Below are positions 24,099 through 32,642 of a stretch of 42,647 nt of DNA, in pieces. Position 1 is the first letter of the stretch, and every line of letters starts with the position of its first letter. Location of the stretch: contig JABJOE010000004.1 in NCBI GenBank assembly GCA_018664485.1, positions 1 through 42,647 on the forward strand. The letters run 5' to 3'. The notes below the pieces were generated by a model. The model had not been told where the DNA came from and searched no databases. It saw nothing but the letters and a program-made list of their open reading frames with translations. The position numbers were made by a program, and so were the translations under genes. The DNA comes from Candidatus Uhrbacteria bacterium. GTDB lineage: Bacteria; Patescibacteria; ABY1; SG8-24; UBA9934.

Positions 24099-25721
24099 AT
24101 GGAACACAAATATTTATTTATAGTTGGTGGAGTAATGAGTGGTGTTGGGAAAGGTACATCAAGTGCTGCTCTTGGGCTTACTATCAAGGCAAAGGGGTAT
24201 AGCGTGACTGCAATTAAGATCGATCCGTACGTTAACGTTGACGCTGGAACGATGAACCCTGTGGAGCATGGAGAGGTTTTTGTGACGGTTGACGGAGATG
24301 AAACCGATCAGGACATTGGAACTTACGAACGGTATTTAGACGTTGATATAACGCGAATGAATTACATGACGACTGGTCGTGTTTATCAGTCCGTCATTGA
24401 ACGCGAGCGTAACCTTGAATACGGAGGAAAGTGTGTTGAGGTTGTACCCGACGTTCCTGAAGAAGTTATAAGACGCATCAAGGCTGCTGCCGCACAGGCG
24501 GAGGCTGATGTTACATTGATCGAGGTCGGTGGAACCGTCGGTGAGTATCAGAATATTTTGTTTTTGGAAGCTGCACGCATGATGTATGCGGAGAATCCTG
24601 ACGCCGTGCAATTCTGTTTGGTAAGTTATTTACCTGTTCCTCCATCAATTGGAGAGATGAAGACAAAGCCAACTCAGTACGCTGTTCGAACATTGAACTC
24701 GGCAGGTATTCAGCCTGATTTTGTTATTGGTCGTTCTACTATCCCGATGGATGGCCCTCGAAAGAAAAAGATTGCTCGTTTCTGCAGTGTTCCAGAAGAG
24801 CATATTATCGGAGCTGCTGACGTAAAATCTATTTACGATATTCCCGACATGTTCGAAGAGCAAGGGTTTGCAGACTCTGTTTTGAAAGGATTTGACTTGG
24901 AGGCTAAGAAAAATGACTTGTCAGAGTGGAAGAGTTTTACAGAGAAGGTGAAGGGCGCAACAGAGACTGTAAAGATTGGTGTTGCTGGAAAATATTTCTC
25001 AACTGGAAGCTTTACTCTGTCAGATGCGTACATATCAGTACTTGAAGCTATTAAGCATGCGGCAGCAGATCAAGGTGTTAAGGCTGATATTGAGTGGTTA
25101 AATTCCGAGGAGTACGAGAAGGATCCTGAAAAATTGAAAGAGCTTGAATCGTTTGATGGATTGCTTATTCCTGGAGGATTTGGTTCTCGTGGAATCGAAG
25201 GGAAGATAAAGATCATCGAGGTATGTCGAGAAAAGAATATTCCGTATTTTGGTATTTGTTACGGTATGCAATGTGCTGTTATTGAGTACGCCCGAAATAT
25301 ATTAGGCCACAAGGATGCTCACACAACAGAGATAGATGAGGGAACTTCGCATCCTGTTGTAGATGTTATGGAAGAGCAGAAAATCAAATTGGCTAAAGAT
25401 GAATATGGTGGGACTATGCGGCTTGGGTCGTATGATTGTGATTTGATGGAGGGTACACAGTCACATAAGTGGTATAAGGAAGACAAGATTTCGGAACGTC
25501 ATCGTCATCGATATGAATTTAACAATGAGTACCGAGAAGAGCTTGTTGGCAAGGGGTTGGTTGTAGCTGGTGTGAACCCGAAACAAGATCTTGTTGAAAT
25601 TGTAGAGTTGAAAGATCATCCGTTTTTTGTGGGAGTACAGTTTCATCCAGAATTTCAGAGTAGGCCCTTGTCGCCTCATCCGTTGTTCTGCGGATTTATA
25701 AACGCCGCGAAGAATAAATAA
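24099..25721 (+). CDS. pyrG: CTP synthase
   Basis: The 540-residue enzyme makes CTP from UTP, ATP and glutamine. The synthetase domain (1-270) starts with the ATP-binding GGVMSGVGKGTSSAALG, slightly changed from the common GGVVSSLGKG, and continues KIDPYVNVDAGTMNP. The glutamine amidotransferase domain has GGFGSRG, the catalytic Cys387 in GICYGMQ, and the His/Glu pair in GVQFHPEFQSRP. Length is normal. It stands alone between two intrinsic terminators. Nothing suggests loss of activity. Confidence 0.97.
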   Translation: MEHKYLFIVGGVMSGVGKGTSSAALGLTIKAKGYSVTAIKIDPYVNVDAGTMNPVEHGEVFVTVDGDETDQDIGTYERYLDVDITRMNYMTTGRVYQSVIERERNLEYGGKCVEVVPDVPEEVIRRIKAAAAQAEADVTLIEVGGTVGEYQNILFLEAARMMYAENPDAVQFCLVSYLPVPPSIGEMKTKPTQYAVRTLNSAGIQPDFVIGRSTIPMDGPRKKKIARFCSVPEEHIIGAADVKSIYDIPDMFEEQGFADSVLKGFDLEAKKNDLSEWKSFTEKVKGATETVKIGVAGKYFSTGSFTLSDAYISVLEAIKHAAADQGVKADIEWLNSEEYEKDPEKLKELESFDGLLIPGGFGSRGIEGKIKIIEVCREKNIPYFGICYGMQCAVIEYARNILGHKDAHTTEIDEGTSHPVVDVMEEQKIKLAKDEYGGTMRLGSYDCDLMEGTQSHKWYKEDKISERHRHRYEFNNEYREELVGKGLVVAGVNPKQDLVEIVELKDHPFFVGVQFHPEFQSRPLSPHPLFCGFINAAKNK

Positions 25722-25734
25722 GTATCTTAGAAAT

Positions 25735-25767
25735 AAAAAAAACAGGACCTTGCGGCCCTGTTTTTTT
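25735..25767. terminator. Bidirectional terminator between pyrG and rpmA
   Basis: CAGG-a-CC (25743-25749), a TTGC loop and GG-c-CCTG (25754-25760), flanked by an A-run on the left and a T-run on the right. It can end both convergent transcripts. Confidence 0.85.
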
Positions 25768-25775
25768 GAACTCTC

Positions 25776-26048
25776 TTATCCAACGTTCACGAATGTTCGT
25801 CGTTTGAGATTTCCTGTGAAGTTCGGCATCATCTTTTTTGAAAAGTTTACAGTTCCGTCAACTGCAGCATATAGCGTGTCGTCTTTACCGATTCGGACAT
25901 TTACTCCAGGTCGGTACTTCGTTCCACGCTGGCGAACTAAAATCTGACCAGCCGCAACGGGCTGACCGGCAGTCTTCTTCAGACCAAGTCGTTTTGCTTT
26001 GGAATCTCGACCATTACTGGTGGATCCCTGGGCTTTCTTATGTGCCAT
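25776..26048 (-). CDS. rpmA: 50S ribosomal protein bL27
   Basis: The 90-residue protein begins MAHKKAQGSTSNGRDSKAKR and has the conserved GQILVRQRGTKYRPGVNVRIG. Its flexible N-terminus reaches the peptidyl transferase centre. Start and length match the family, without the cleavable N-terminal extension seen in Firmicutes. The usual partner rplU (bL21) is not adjacent: the gene upstream on the other strand is NifU-like. It has its own promoter at 26111-26139 on the minus strand. Confidence 0.97.
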   Translation of the reverse strand: MAHKKAQGSTSNGRDSKAKRLGLKKTAGQPVAAGQILVRQRGTKYRPGVNVRIGKDDTLYAAVDGTVNFSKKMMPNFTGNLKRRTFVNVG

Positions 26049-26110
26049 AGTGGCTCAAAGCTTACGGGCGGCTCATACAGCTGTTACAAGTGGAGCCTTT
26101 TACTGGCGAA

Positions 26111-26139
26111 ATATTAGCGTATTGTAGCAAAACAGTCAA
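26111..26139 (-). promoter_or_regulatory. Promoter of rpmA
   Basis: Read on the minus strand: TTGACT (26139-26134), 17-bp spacer, TAATAT (26116-26111). This leaves a leader of roughly 55 nt before the rpmA ATG. Confidence 0.65.
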
Positions 26140-26169
26140 GCCCGATATGTTAACAGAGGGTGTATTTAG

Positions 26170-26198
26170 TAGTCAATTAGGTGTAAAAGCGGTATGAT
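26170..26198 (+). promoter_or_regulatory. Promoter of the NifU-like gene
   Basis: TAGTCA (26170-26175), 17-bp spacer and TATGAT (26193-26198). The ATG at 26207 is only nine bases after the -10, so the message is probably leaderless. Confidence 0.55.
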
Positions 26199-26206
26199 TC
26201 GCGCGT

Positions 26207-26479
26207 ATGGCTTCTCAAAAAGAAGAAATTGAGCAGATTTTAGATGAAATTAGGCCTCAGCTAGCTCGCCATCAAGGTGGCGTTGAGTTGGTTTCATTTG
26301 ATGAGAAGGAGAAAGTTGTTTCGCTTAAAATGGAAGGGGCATGCGTCGGATGCGCTCTAAGTCAGATGACGATGAAGGCTGGAATCGAGGGTGTCATTCG
26401 AGGGAAGTTTCCAGATGTCACGGTTGTAGACGTGTCAGATCATAGCTCAGGAAAAAATCCATTCTATGAAAATAAGTAA
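26207..26479 (+). CDS. NifU C-terminal domain protein (Fe-S cluster carrier)
   Basis: The 90-residue protein is a stand-alone NifU C-terminal (Nfu) domain. It has EIEQILDEIRPQLARHQGGV followed by MEGACVGCALSQMTMKAGIE, with the cluster-binding Cys46-x2-Cys49. Nfu proteins deliver iron-sulfur clusters to apoproteins. The next gene overlaps its 3' end by 14 bp in another frame. No other Fe-S assembly gene is in the window. Confidence 0.93.
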   Translation: MASQKEEIEQILDEIRPQLARHQGGVELVSFDEKEKVVSLKMEGACVGCALSQMTMKAGIEGVIRGKFPDVTVVDVSDHSSGKNPFYENK

Positions 26480-26876
26480 AAGTTTTAACGCGTGGCGGAA
26501 GCAGATGAAGAAGGCTGTCAAAGACATGTCTTCAAAACGTTTGTTTAAAATTCTGATACCGGTATCAATCGTATTTTTTATATTGGGTCTGATCGTCCCA
26601 TATCTGTATCTTTATCCAGAAGCCGGAGAGCAGATTGCCGTCCCACTACATTACAATATTCATTTCGGTGTGGATTTATTTGGTAGACCGTGGCGTGTTT
26701 TCGCGCCGTCGATCGTAGGTTTGTCTGTGCTGGTTGTTAATTTGATATTTGCCGTTACTCTTTGGAATAGGTCACGCATATTAAGCTACGGGCTTTTGTG
26801 TGCGACTGCGGTGATAGAAATAATATTATTTACAGCAAGCGCATTTGTAACTCTCCTTGTTCTTAGTTATCTCTAG
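26466..26876 (+). CDS. Small membrane protein next to mraY
   Basis: The 136-residue protein has a basic N-terminus and three membrane segments (about 27-49, 78-98 and 106-135). The loop IAVPLHYNIHFGVDLFGRPW between the first and second is a conserved-looking pattern of small CPR membrane proteins, but no function is known to me. It overlaps the NifU-like gene and precedes mraY by 6 bp, so it is probably transcribed with the peptidoglycan genes. Confidence 0.75.
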   Translation: MKISKSFNAWRKQMKKAVKDMSSKRLFKILIPVSIVFFILGLIVPYLYLYPEAGEQIAVPLHYNIHFGVDLFGRPWRVFAPSIVGLSVLVVNLIFAVTLWNRSRILSYGLLCATAVIEIILFTASAFVTLLVLSYL

Positions 26877-26882
26877 TATTTT

Positions 26883-27935
26883 ATGATCGAGCCATTTGTT
26901 ATCGGAAAAATTCTTGCACTTACAACTATCTCATTTGTTGTAGCTGTGTTGCTGACACCGGCGTGGACTCACGTATTGTTTAAGTTCAAGATGGGGAAGT
27001 CGTTGAGGCTCAAGAAGAAAGCTCCGATTTTTCATAAAATGCATGCCAAGAAAGAGGGGACACCTACGATGGGCGGAGTTCTGATCTGGGGAACAGTTCT
27101 TCTAACGATGAGTGCTTTCTTCTTACTGTCTCTCATTGATCCGACTGGTTTGTTTGGTCAGATGAACTTTCTGTCCCGTGGTGAAACGCTTCTGCCGCTT
27201 GGAGCATTGGTTGCGGCCGGATTGATTGGACTTGCTGATGATTTTTTCAACGTAAAACGCATTGGAAAAAATGGTGGAGGGATTGATATTCGACATAGAC
27301 TACTTCTGTTTCTTGTTATAGCTATCATTGGAGCTTTGTGGTTTTACTTTAAGTTGGACTGGGACCTGTTACATATCCCGTTCGTTGGATCGTTTAACAT
27401 CGGTTGGTGGTACATTCCGTTGTTCGTTCTGGTAATCGTGGGTACTTCGTTTTCTGTAAACCAAACAGATGGATTGGATGGACTTGCTGGTGGAAGCCTG
27501 GTTTCTGCCTTCGGAGCATTCATGTTCATTGCGTTTTTCCAAGAGCGTTATGAGCTTGCTGCATTCTGTGGAGTGATCATGGGGGCGCTTATCGCATTCC
27601 TTTGGTTCAATATTTATCCGGCCCGATTCTTTATGGGTGACACTGGTTCTATGTCGCTCGGGGTTACACTTGGTATTGTCGCAATGCTTACTAATACTGC
27701 CTTGCTATTACCGGTGATCGGTTTGATCTTCGTTGTCGAGGCTGTAACTACAATCATTCAGATAGTTTCTAAAAAGCTTTGGGGAAAGAAAGTATTTCTT
27801 GTAGCACCTATTCATCATCATTATGAAGCGCTAGGCTGGCCCGAACCTAAGGTTGTGATGCGTTTTTGGATTGTGTCGTGGATCGCGGCAGCACTTGGAA
27901 TAATTTTGTACCTATTGGACTTCTCGTTGGTGTAA
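26883..27935 (+). CDS. mraY: Phospho-N-acetylmuramoyl-pentapeptide transferase
   Basis: The 350-residue polytopic enzyme moves phospho-MurNAc-pentapeptide from UDP to undecaprenyl phosphate, forming lipid I. It shows HKMHAKKEGTPTMGGVLI near the N-terminus, the LADDFFNVKR loop with its Asp pair, NQTDGLDGLAGG, and FMGDTGSMSLG, followed by the histidine motif PIHHHYEALGWPE. About ten membrane helices are visible. Length is normal. ftsW follows after 18 bp, the usual order in division/cell-wall clusters. Confidence 0.96.
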   Translation: MIEPFVIGKILALTTISFVVAVLLTPAWTHVLFKFKMGKSLRLKKKAPIFHKMHAKKEGTPTMGGVLIWGTVLLTMSAFFLLSLIDPTGLFGQMNFLSRGETLLPLGALVAAGLIGLADDFFNVKRIGKNGGGIDIRHRLLLFLVIAIIGALWFYFKLDWDLLHIPFVGSFNIGWWYIPLFVLVIVGTSFSVNQTDGLDGLAGGSLVSAFGAFMFIAFFQERYELAAFCGVIMGALIAFLWFNIYPARFFMGDTGSMSLGVTLGIVAMLTNTALLLPVIGLIFVVEAVTTIIQIVSKKLWGKKVFLVAPIHHHYEALGWPEPKVVMRFWIVSWIAAALGIILYLLDFSLV

Positions 27936-27953
27936 TAGAAAATCTCTCCAGCT

Positions 27954-29054
27954 ATGGCATCAAAAGGACAGGTTGATCGCGTTTTTCTAGCTTATATTTT
28001 AGGCCTACTACTCTTTGGATTGATAATGCTTACCTCGGCGTCTGGTCCATTGGGATTCGATCGTTTCGGAGATAGCTATTATTATCTGAAGCATCAGTTT
28101 TTTCTGGGAGCTGTTCCGGGGCTTGTGATGTTATTTGTTGCGTCTCGTGTTGGGTATGGAACGTATAAGAAAAATGCGTTTCTTTTGCTTATCATTTCTA
28201 TTGCGCTTCTTGTAATGGTTTTTATACCAGGGATTGGTACAGACTTTGGAACATTTGCAAATAGTTGGGTTCAGTTTGGATCGTTTTCTTTCCAGCCATC
28301 TGAGCTTGTGAAGCTGACGTTCTTTATGTATTTGGCAGCATGGTTGGTAGAGCGCAGCCATGGTGATATCACAGACGTGAGGTCAGGGCTGATTCCGTTT
28401 CTGATTATTTTAGGGATAGTGGCGATGTTGATGATGCTGCAGCCGGACCTAGGGACGCTGTCTATCATCGCTGCCGTTTCGTTTATTATGTATTTCATTG
28501 CAGGGAGCCCGATTCGTCATTTGCTTGGGATCGGAGCACTGTGTATTGGAGCGTTTACGATTGCAATTAAGATGTCTCCATATCGCGCAGCTCGCTTGAT
28601 GACGTTTTTGCAGCCTGAATTGGATCCTCAAGGGATCGGTTATCAGATCAACCAGGCACTGCTCGCGATTGGGTCAGGTGGGATTTTTGGGAGAGGCTAC
28701 GGGCATTCGCTTCAGAAGTTTCAGTATTTGCCGGAGGTGGTTGGGGATTCTATTTTTGCTGTGATGGCTGAGGAGCTTGGATTTATTTTTACATTGATAT
28801 TTTTGGCGGCGTTTTTGGGGATGCTGCTACGCGGTCTTGATATTGCAAAGAATGCTAAAGATAGATTTGGAAGGTATTTGGTTATTGCGATTATTTCTTG
28901 GTTTGGCGTGCAGGCGTTTGTAAACGTGGGAGCGATTGTCGGGATCATGCCTTTGACGGGCGTGCCGCTGCCGTTTATGAGTTACGGAGGTACGGCGTTG
29001 GTTGTATCACTGATCGCAGCAGGTGTTGTGTTGAATGTTTCGAGAAAATCTTAG
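27954..29054 (+). CDS. ftsW: SEDS peptidoglycan polymerase FtsW
   Basis: The 366-residue SEDS protein polymerises lipid II at the septum. It has LTSASGPLGF in the first loop, the SFQPSELVKLTFFMYLA segment and AVMAEELGFIF, and it ends with GIMPLTGVPLPFMSYGGTAL, the C-terminal signature. Around ten membrane helices are visible. RodA is the alternative in the same family; the neighbourhood (mraY, murG, murD) favours FtsW. It is the last gene of the run; the next plus-strand gene, murG, is 0.7 kb away beyond a minus-strand insertion. Confidence 0.92.
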   Translation: MASKGQVDRVFLAYILGLLLFGLIMLTSASGPLGFDRFGDSYYYLKHQFFLGAVPGLVMLFVASRVGYGTYKKNAFLLLIISIALLVMVFIPGIGTDFGTFANSWVQFGSFSFQPSELVKLTFFMYLAAWLVERSHGDITDVRSGLIPFLIILGIVAMLMMLQPDLGTLSIIAAVSFIMYFIAGSPIRHLLGIGALCIGAFTIAIKMSPYRAARLMTFLQPELDPQGIGYQINQALLAIGSGGIFGRGYGHSLQKFQYLPEVVGDSIFAVMAEELGFIFTLIFLAAFLGMLLRGLDIAKNAKDRFGRYLVIAIISWFGVQAFVNVGAIVGIMPLTGVPLPFMSYGGTALVVSLIAAGVVLNVSRKS

Positions 29055-29226
29055 CTGAAAGAACCAAGCGTCAAGAAGGTAAGTACCAAACAAATATCAA
29101 AACAAAAATTGAAAAATTCAAACTCAGCAACTTAACCACTCAACGACTCAGTAACTAAGAACTTTCCACAAAGCGAAACGCCCCACGTAGATATCGTGAA
29201 GCGTTGAGACGCGTTTGGTGGATACT

Positions 29227-29646
29227 CTATTGGCACCCGTTGCCGATGGCGGTTTTGATGGCCTTACGCGAATCGTACAGGAATTCTGTGTTCGCCTGGT
29301 TAATATTCGCAGGGTTGCCAGTTGAAAAGCCTAGGTTGATTGCGTGTAAAAGTTTCGCATCTTCCAAATTAGCACCCCCCACTTCTGCATATTTTAGATC
29401 AGCATCCTCCAGCATGGAATTGCTCATATCGGTTCCAGACAGGTCGCTACTGGACAGATCAGCTCCTCTAAGGTCGGCATGTGACAGGTTGGTTTGCGAC
29501 AGATCCAACTTCTTATTTTTGTTGGCGATGCGCCATGAGATTACAGCTAACGCGCCACTGACATTGCGGTCATTGTATGCACGGATTTGTGCAACCAGAG
29601 CATCTTTACCCATGCCCTGCCAGATAATCTCAGCCTCTTCGACCAT
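29227..29646 (-). CDS. Pentapeptide repeat protein
   Basis: The 139-residue protein has about 12 consecutive A(D/N)LXX repeats from about residue 48 to 105 (LDLSQTNLSHADLRGADLSS, then SDLSGTDMSNSMLEDADL and so on), predicted to form a right-handed quadrilateral beta-helix. An alpha-helical N-terminus with Trp (EAEIIWQGMGKDALVAQIRA) precedes them. The function of such proteins is mostly unknown; some bind DNA gyrase. It lies on the opposite strand between ftsW and murG, where these genes are normally adjacent, so it is probably an insertion. Confidence 0.85.
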   Translation of the reverse strand: MVEEAEIIWQGMGKDALVAQIRAYNDRNVSGALAVISWRIANKNKKLDLSQTNLSHADLRGADLSSSDLSGTDMSNSMLEDADLKYAEVGGANLEDAKLLHAINLGFSTGNPANINQANTEFLYDSRKAIKTAIGNGCQ

Positions 29647-29706
29647 ATAGCACCCCTCAATATATCGTCAGGTTTATTCCAGACGAAGAGCAGAGCGTAC
29701 TAGTAT

Positions 29707-29736
29707 TTGGCCCTTTTGTCAATGGAGGGATATAAT
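29707..29736 (+). promoter_or_regulatory. Promoter of murG
   Basis: TATAAT at 29731-29736 with TTGGCC at 29707-29712 (18-bp spacer). The murG ATG follows 27 bases later. Confidence 0.6.
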
Positions 29737-29763
29737 GTTCTTACTGATTAATTAGCACGTATC

Positions 29764-30870
29764 ATGAAGGAATCTTTGCATATCTTATTTTCAGGAGGAG
29801 GGACCTTAGGGCCGGTTACGCCACTCTTGGCTGTGGCTGAAGTTTGGCGTGAAATGCTAGGGAAAGAGGACTTAAGTTCCAAGGTAGAAGATGTTGAATT
29901 TTCTTGGGTAGGTACAAAGCGTGGCCCGGAGCGTGCTTTGATTGAAGCGGCGCGGATTCCTTTTTATACATTGCACGCACCTAAGCTGGATCGTCATAGA
30001 TGGTGGCGATGGCCGGCTATTCCTTTTTTGCTTTTGTGGAGTATGTGGCGGTCATGGCGGATATTGCGCGCGCTAGAGCCCGACGTTGTTATGAGTGCCG
30101 GAGGTTACGTTAGTGTGCCGCTTGTGATCGTGGCGAGGGTAATGGGAATGAAAGTTTGGATCCATCAGCTGGATCGTGTGCCCGGAATCGCAAATCGCGT
30201 AATGGCGCCGTTTGCAAACCGAATTAGCGTCACGCTTGATGAAAGTTTAGAATCTTTTTCAGAAAAAAAACGATTAGATGTTGGCGGTGTCGTTCGTCCA
30301 CAGATTTGGCAGGGGGATATTGCGAAAGCGCGTGAACGATTTAATCTTCCTAAAAAAGATGACCGATTAACTGTATTGTTATTCGGTGGAGGGACTGGTG
30401 CCGATTCGTTAAATAAGATGATCTCTGTAGTCGGATCTGACCTATCACGCAAGGTGGACATTATTCATCTGACAGGGAAGGGGAAGATGCGTGAGGAATA
30501 TGAGAAAATTAGTGACAGGTATGTGGCTTTGGAATTTTTAGGCGCAGGTATGGCTGACGCATTTGCTTTGGCGGATATTGTTATAGGTCGCGCAGGCATG
30601 GGAACTATTATGGAACTTGCAGCACTTAAGAAGCCAAGCATTATTATTCCACTTCATAATACTGACCAGCTCGGGAATGCCCAGTTGCTTGCGGAGCGCG
30701 ATGCTGCCAAGGTGTTGCAACAGATTAATCCGCAGATTTTCAAACAGGAGGTTGAATCTTTTGTTGCGGATGATGAAATGCGGCGTGCATATAGCCGTCG
30801 TATGGGAATGCTGTTTTCTCCACGCGGGGCGGAGAAGATCGTTGTTGAGTTGATGAGATTATTGAGCTAG
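29764..30870 (+). CDS. murG: UDP-GlcNAc:lipid I GlcNAc-transferase MurG
   Basis: The 368-residue GT-B enzyme adds GlcNAc to lipid I to form lipid II at the inner membrane face. The C-terminal donor motif is well conserved: GRAGMGTIMELAALKKPSII followed by IPLHNTDQLGNAQLL. MSAGGYVSVPLV matches the acceptor side. The N-terminal glycine loop is altered: GGGTLGPVTP instead of GGTGGHxxP, so the His normally found there is absent. This is probably a CPR lineage variant, not decay, because the rest is intact. It has its own promoter and a shared downstream terminator. Confidence 0.92.
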   Translation: MKESLHILFSGGGTLGPVTPLLAVAEVWREMLGKEDLSSKVEDVEFSWVGTKRGPERALIEAARIPFYTLHAPKLDRHRWWRWPAIPFLLLWSMWRSWRILRALEPDVVMSAGGYVSVPLVIVARVMGMKVWIHQLDRVPGIANRVMAPFANRISVTLDESLESFSEKKRLDVGGVVRPQIWQGDIAKARERFNLPKKDDRLTVLLFGGGTGADSLNKMISVVGSDLSRKVDIIHLTGKGKMREEYEKISDRYVALEFLGAGMADAFALADIVIGRAGMGTIMELAALKKPSIIIPLHNTDQLGNAQLLAERDAAKVLQQINPQIFKQEVESFVADDEMRRAYSRRMGMLFSPRGAEKIVVELMRLLS

Positions 30871-30940
30871 GGACCTGGCTGTCCATATGTGGGCGGAGCC
30901 GCAATCCTACAGATCGCTAATAGAACATCAGCGAGAAAAC

Positions 30941-30969
30941 AAAAAGGACCTCACTTGAAGGTCCTTTTT
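30941..30969. terminator. Bidirectional terminator between murG and the zinc-ribbon gene
   Basis: AAAAAGGACC (30941-30950) pairs with GGTCCTTTTT (30960-30969) across a nine-base loop. The A- and T-runs allow termination in both directions. Confidence 0.85.
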
Positions 30970-30979
30970 GAAATCTGAT

Positions 30980-31189
30980 TTACGCAGCTGGTGCTTCTTC
31001 TGCTGCTGGAGCCTCTGCTGGCGCCTCAGCTGCTGCTTCTGCAGGAGCTTCAGCTGGTGCTTCTGCCGCTGCTTCCGCAGGCGCTTCTGCTGCTGGAGCT
31101 GCCTCTGCGCCACCGGCACAGTTAGGGCACTTTCCTTCTGCTAGTGTGTCATCAGCGACTTCTGCGCTGCAAGCTGTACAAACTCCCAT
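30980..31189 (-). CDS. Small zinc-ribbon protein with Ala/Glu/Pro repeat tail
   Basis: The 69-residue protein starts MGVCTACSAEVADDTLAEGK and has two CxxC pairs (Cys4/Cys7 and Cys21/Cys24), a probable zinc ribbon. The rest is a low-complexity acidic tail built from AEAPAEA-type repeats. The tail is probably disordered; such repeats can vary in copy number. No function is known to me. It is transcribed toward murG and shares its terminator. Confidence 0.75.
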   Translation of the reverse strand: MGVCTACSAEVADDTLAEGKCPNCAGGAEAAPAAEAPAEAAAEAPAEAPAEAAAEAPAEAPAAEEAPAA

Positions 31190-31253
31190 AGTGATAAAAG
31201 ATAATAATTATACATACAGTTTATGAGCTGCAAGAACTATTGTCAAAGAGGGC

Positions 31254-31282
31254 TTGATTTAGTTGTAAATAGATGCTATAAA
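31254..31282 (+). promoter_or_regulatory. Promoter of tRNA-Lys
   Basis: TTGATT (31254-31259), 17-bp spacer and TATAAA (31277-31282), followed by a GC-rich TTCGGCGCCCG near the expected start of transcription. A leader of about 55 nt precedes the tRNA. Confidence 0.65.
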
Positions 31283-31343
31283 TTCGGCGCCCGAAAAGTG
31301 TGTGTAGTATGAATACTAAATGCGCTATCACGGGACCAAAAGA

Positions 31344-31419
31344 CCGCCGATAGCTCAGTTGGTAGAGCAAGGGCCTTTTAAGCCCGTGGTCGCTGGTTCA
31401 AGTCCAGCTCGGCGGACCA
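31344..31419 (+). tRNA. tRNA-Lys (anticodon TTT), CCA encoded
   Basis: The cloverleaf folds fully: acceptor CCGCCGA/TCGGCGG, D-stem GCTC/GAGC, anticodon arm GGGC/GCCC with loop CTTTTAA (anticodon TTT, Lys), a five-base variable loop, T-arm GCTGG-TTCAAGT-CCAGC, discriminator A and an encoded CCA (31417-31419). The pair at the base of the anticodon stem is A-G, a mismatch. It stands alone, with a promoter upstream and a terminator hairpin directly behind. Confidence 0.97.
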
Positions 31420-31464
31420 GCCATTGCCGTTTAACACACGTTGAACGATGATGGCTGTTTTTTT
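31418..31464 (+). terminator. Terminator behind tRNA-Lys
   Basis: CAGCCAT (31418-31424) pairs with ATGGCTG (31451-31457), with inner GTT/AAC pairing, followed by seven T (31458-31464). The stem shares its first two bases with the encoded CCA. Confidence 0.75.
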
Positions 31465-31478
31465 GTTATACTGTTGGT

Positions 31479-32591
31479 GTGCGTATTGCAATGATAGGAC
31501 AAAAAGGTGTAGTGATCGGAACGCGTGGTGGGGGTATCGAGCGACATGTCGCAGAACTCTCGCAACGCTTGGTTAAGTCTGGTCATGATGTAACTGTTTA
31601 CGCCCGTGCGAAATACGATCCTGAAATGCCCGATGAGATGAGTGGTGTACATATCGAATATCTTCCAACTATTTATTCCAAAAACTTAGAAGCGATCGTT
31701 CATACGTTTGTGTCTACCGTCAAAGCAATGAGGGGTGATTTCGATGTGATGCATTATCACGGTGTCGGTCCTTCAACGCTTGCGTGGATTCCTCGATTGT
31801 TTGCAAAGAACAAAACTGTAATAACTACTTTCCACTCGCAGGATCGCTATCATAAAAAGTGGGGACTCATCGCTCGAATGTATTTGGCATTTGGAGAATG
31901 GGCGGCAGTTCGTTTCCCACATTTTTGTATAGCCGTATCTCATACCTTGCAGGTTTACTGTCGAGAACGTTTCAATCGCGAAACGGTTTACATTCCAAAT
32001 GGTGCAGAGATTAAAGTTGTAGAAGGTCATGAGCAGTTGGAACGTTTTGGGCTTAGCCCGAAGTCATATATTTTAAATGTTGGTCGGCTTGTTCCTCAGA
32101 AAGGCATTCATCTATTAATTGAGGCATTCCGATCTGTAGAAACCGATAAGCAACTTGTTTTAGTCGGCGCTCCTAGTTTTTCCAAAGGTTACTACCAACA
32201 GCTACGTGACTTAGCGAAAGGGGATGACCGTGTTCATTTTTTGGGATATCAAGATGGGGATAGTCTGGAGCAGTTATTTGCAAATGCATATTTTTACGTG
32301 CATCCGTCCGAAGCCGAGGGGTTGCCGCTCGCTGTGCTTGAGGCGATGAGCTATGGACTGGCACCACTCGTGTCTGATATTCCTGCCAACCTCGAAGCAT
32401 TGCACCATACAGGATTTACATTTCCGTCAGGTGACATTAGTGCACTTCGTGAATCTATTGTTCGTCTCTTGCAGTATCCGCAAGTTGTAACAGATCAGTC
32501 AGATGATGTTCGCGCAGCAGTAGAGGTCGAATTTAACTGGGATATGATCGCGCAGCACACCGAGTCTGTTTACGTGACAGCACGACATTAA
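31479..32591 (+). CDS. GT4 family glycosyltransferase
   Basis: The 370-residue GT-B enzyme starts at GTG. It has MIGQKGVVIGTRGGGIERHV at the N-terminus, YILNVGRLVPQKGIHLLIEA at the donor domain and HPSEAEGLPLAVLEAMSYGL, the GT4 E-x7-E region. It resembles mannosyl- or rhamnosyltransferases of polysaccharide synthesis (IGTRGGGIE pattern); substrate unassigned. It is isolated from the main glycan block, following the tRNA-Lys terminator. A TATACT at 31467-31472 is a possible -10 box just before the start, which would give a nearly leaderless message. Confidence 0.92.
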   Translation: MRIAMIGQKGVVIGTRGGGIERHVAELSQRLVKSGHDVTVYARAKYDPEMPDEMSGVHIEYLPTIYSKNLEAIVHTFVSTVKAMRGDFDVMHYHGVGPSTLAWIPRLFAKNKTVITTFHSQDRYHKKWGLIARMYLAFGEWAAVRFPHFCIAVSHTLQVYCRERFNRETVYIPNGAEIKVVEGHEQLERFGLSPKSYILNVGRLVPQKGIHLLIEAFRSVETDKQLVLVGAPSFSKGYYQQLRDLAKGDDRVHFLGYQDGDSLEQLFANAYFYVHPSEAEGLPLAVLEAMSYGLAPLVSDIPANLEALHHTGFTFPSGDISALRESIVRLLQYPQVVTDQSDDVRAAVEVEFNWDMIAQHTESVYVTARH

Positions 32592-32642
32592 GGATTTGTC
32601 ACACACAGCTCAGCCGGAATTGGCTTCAAATATATAAACTTT

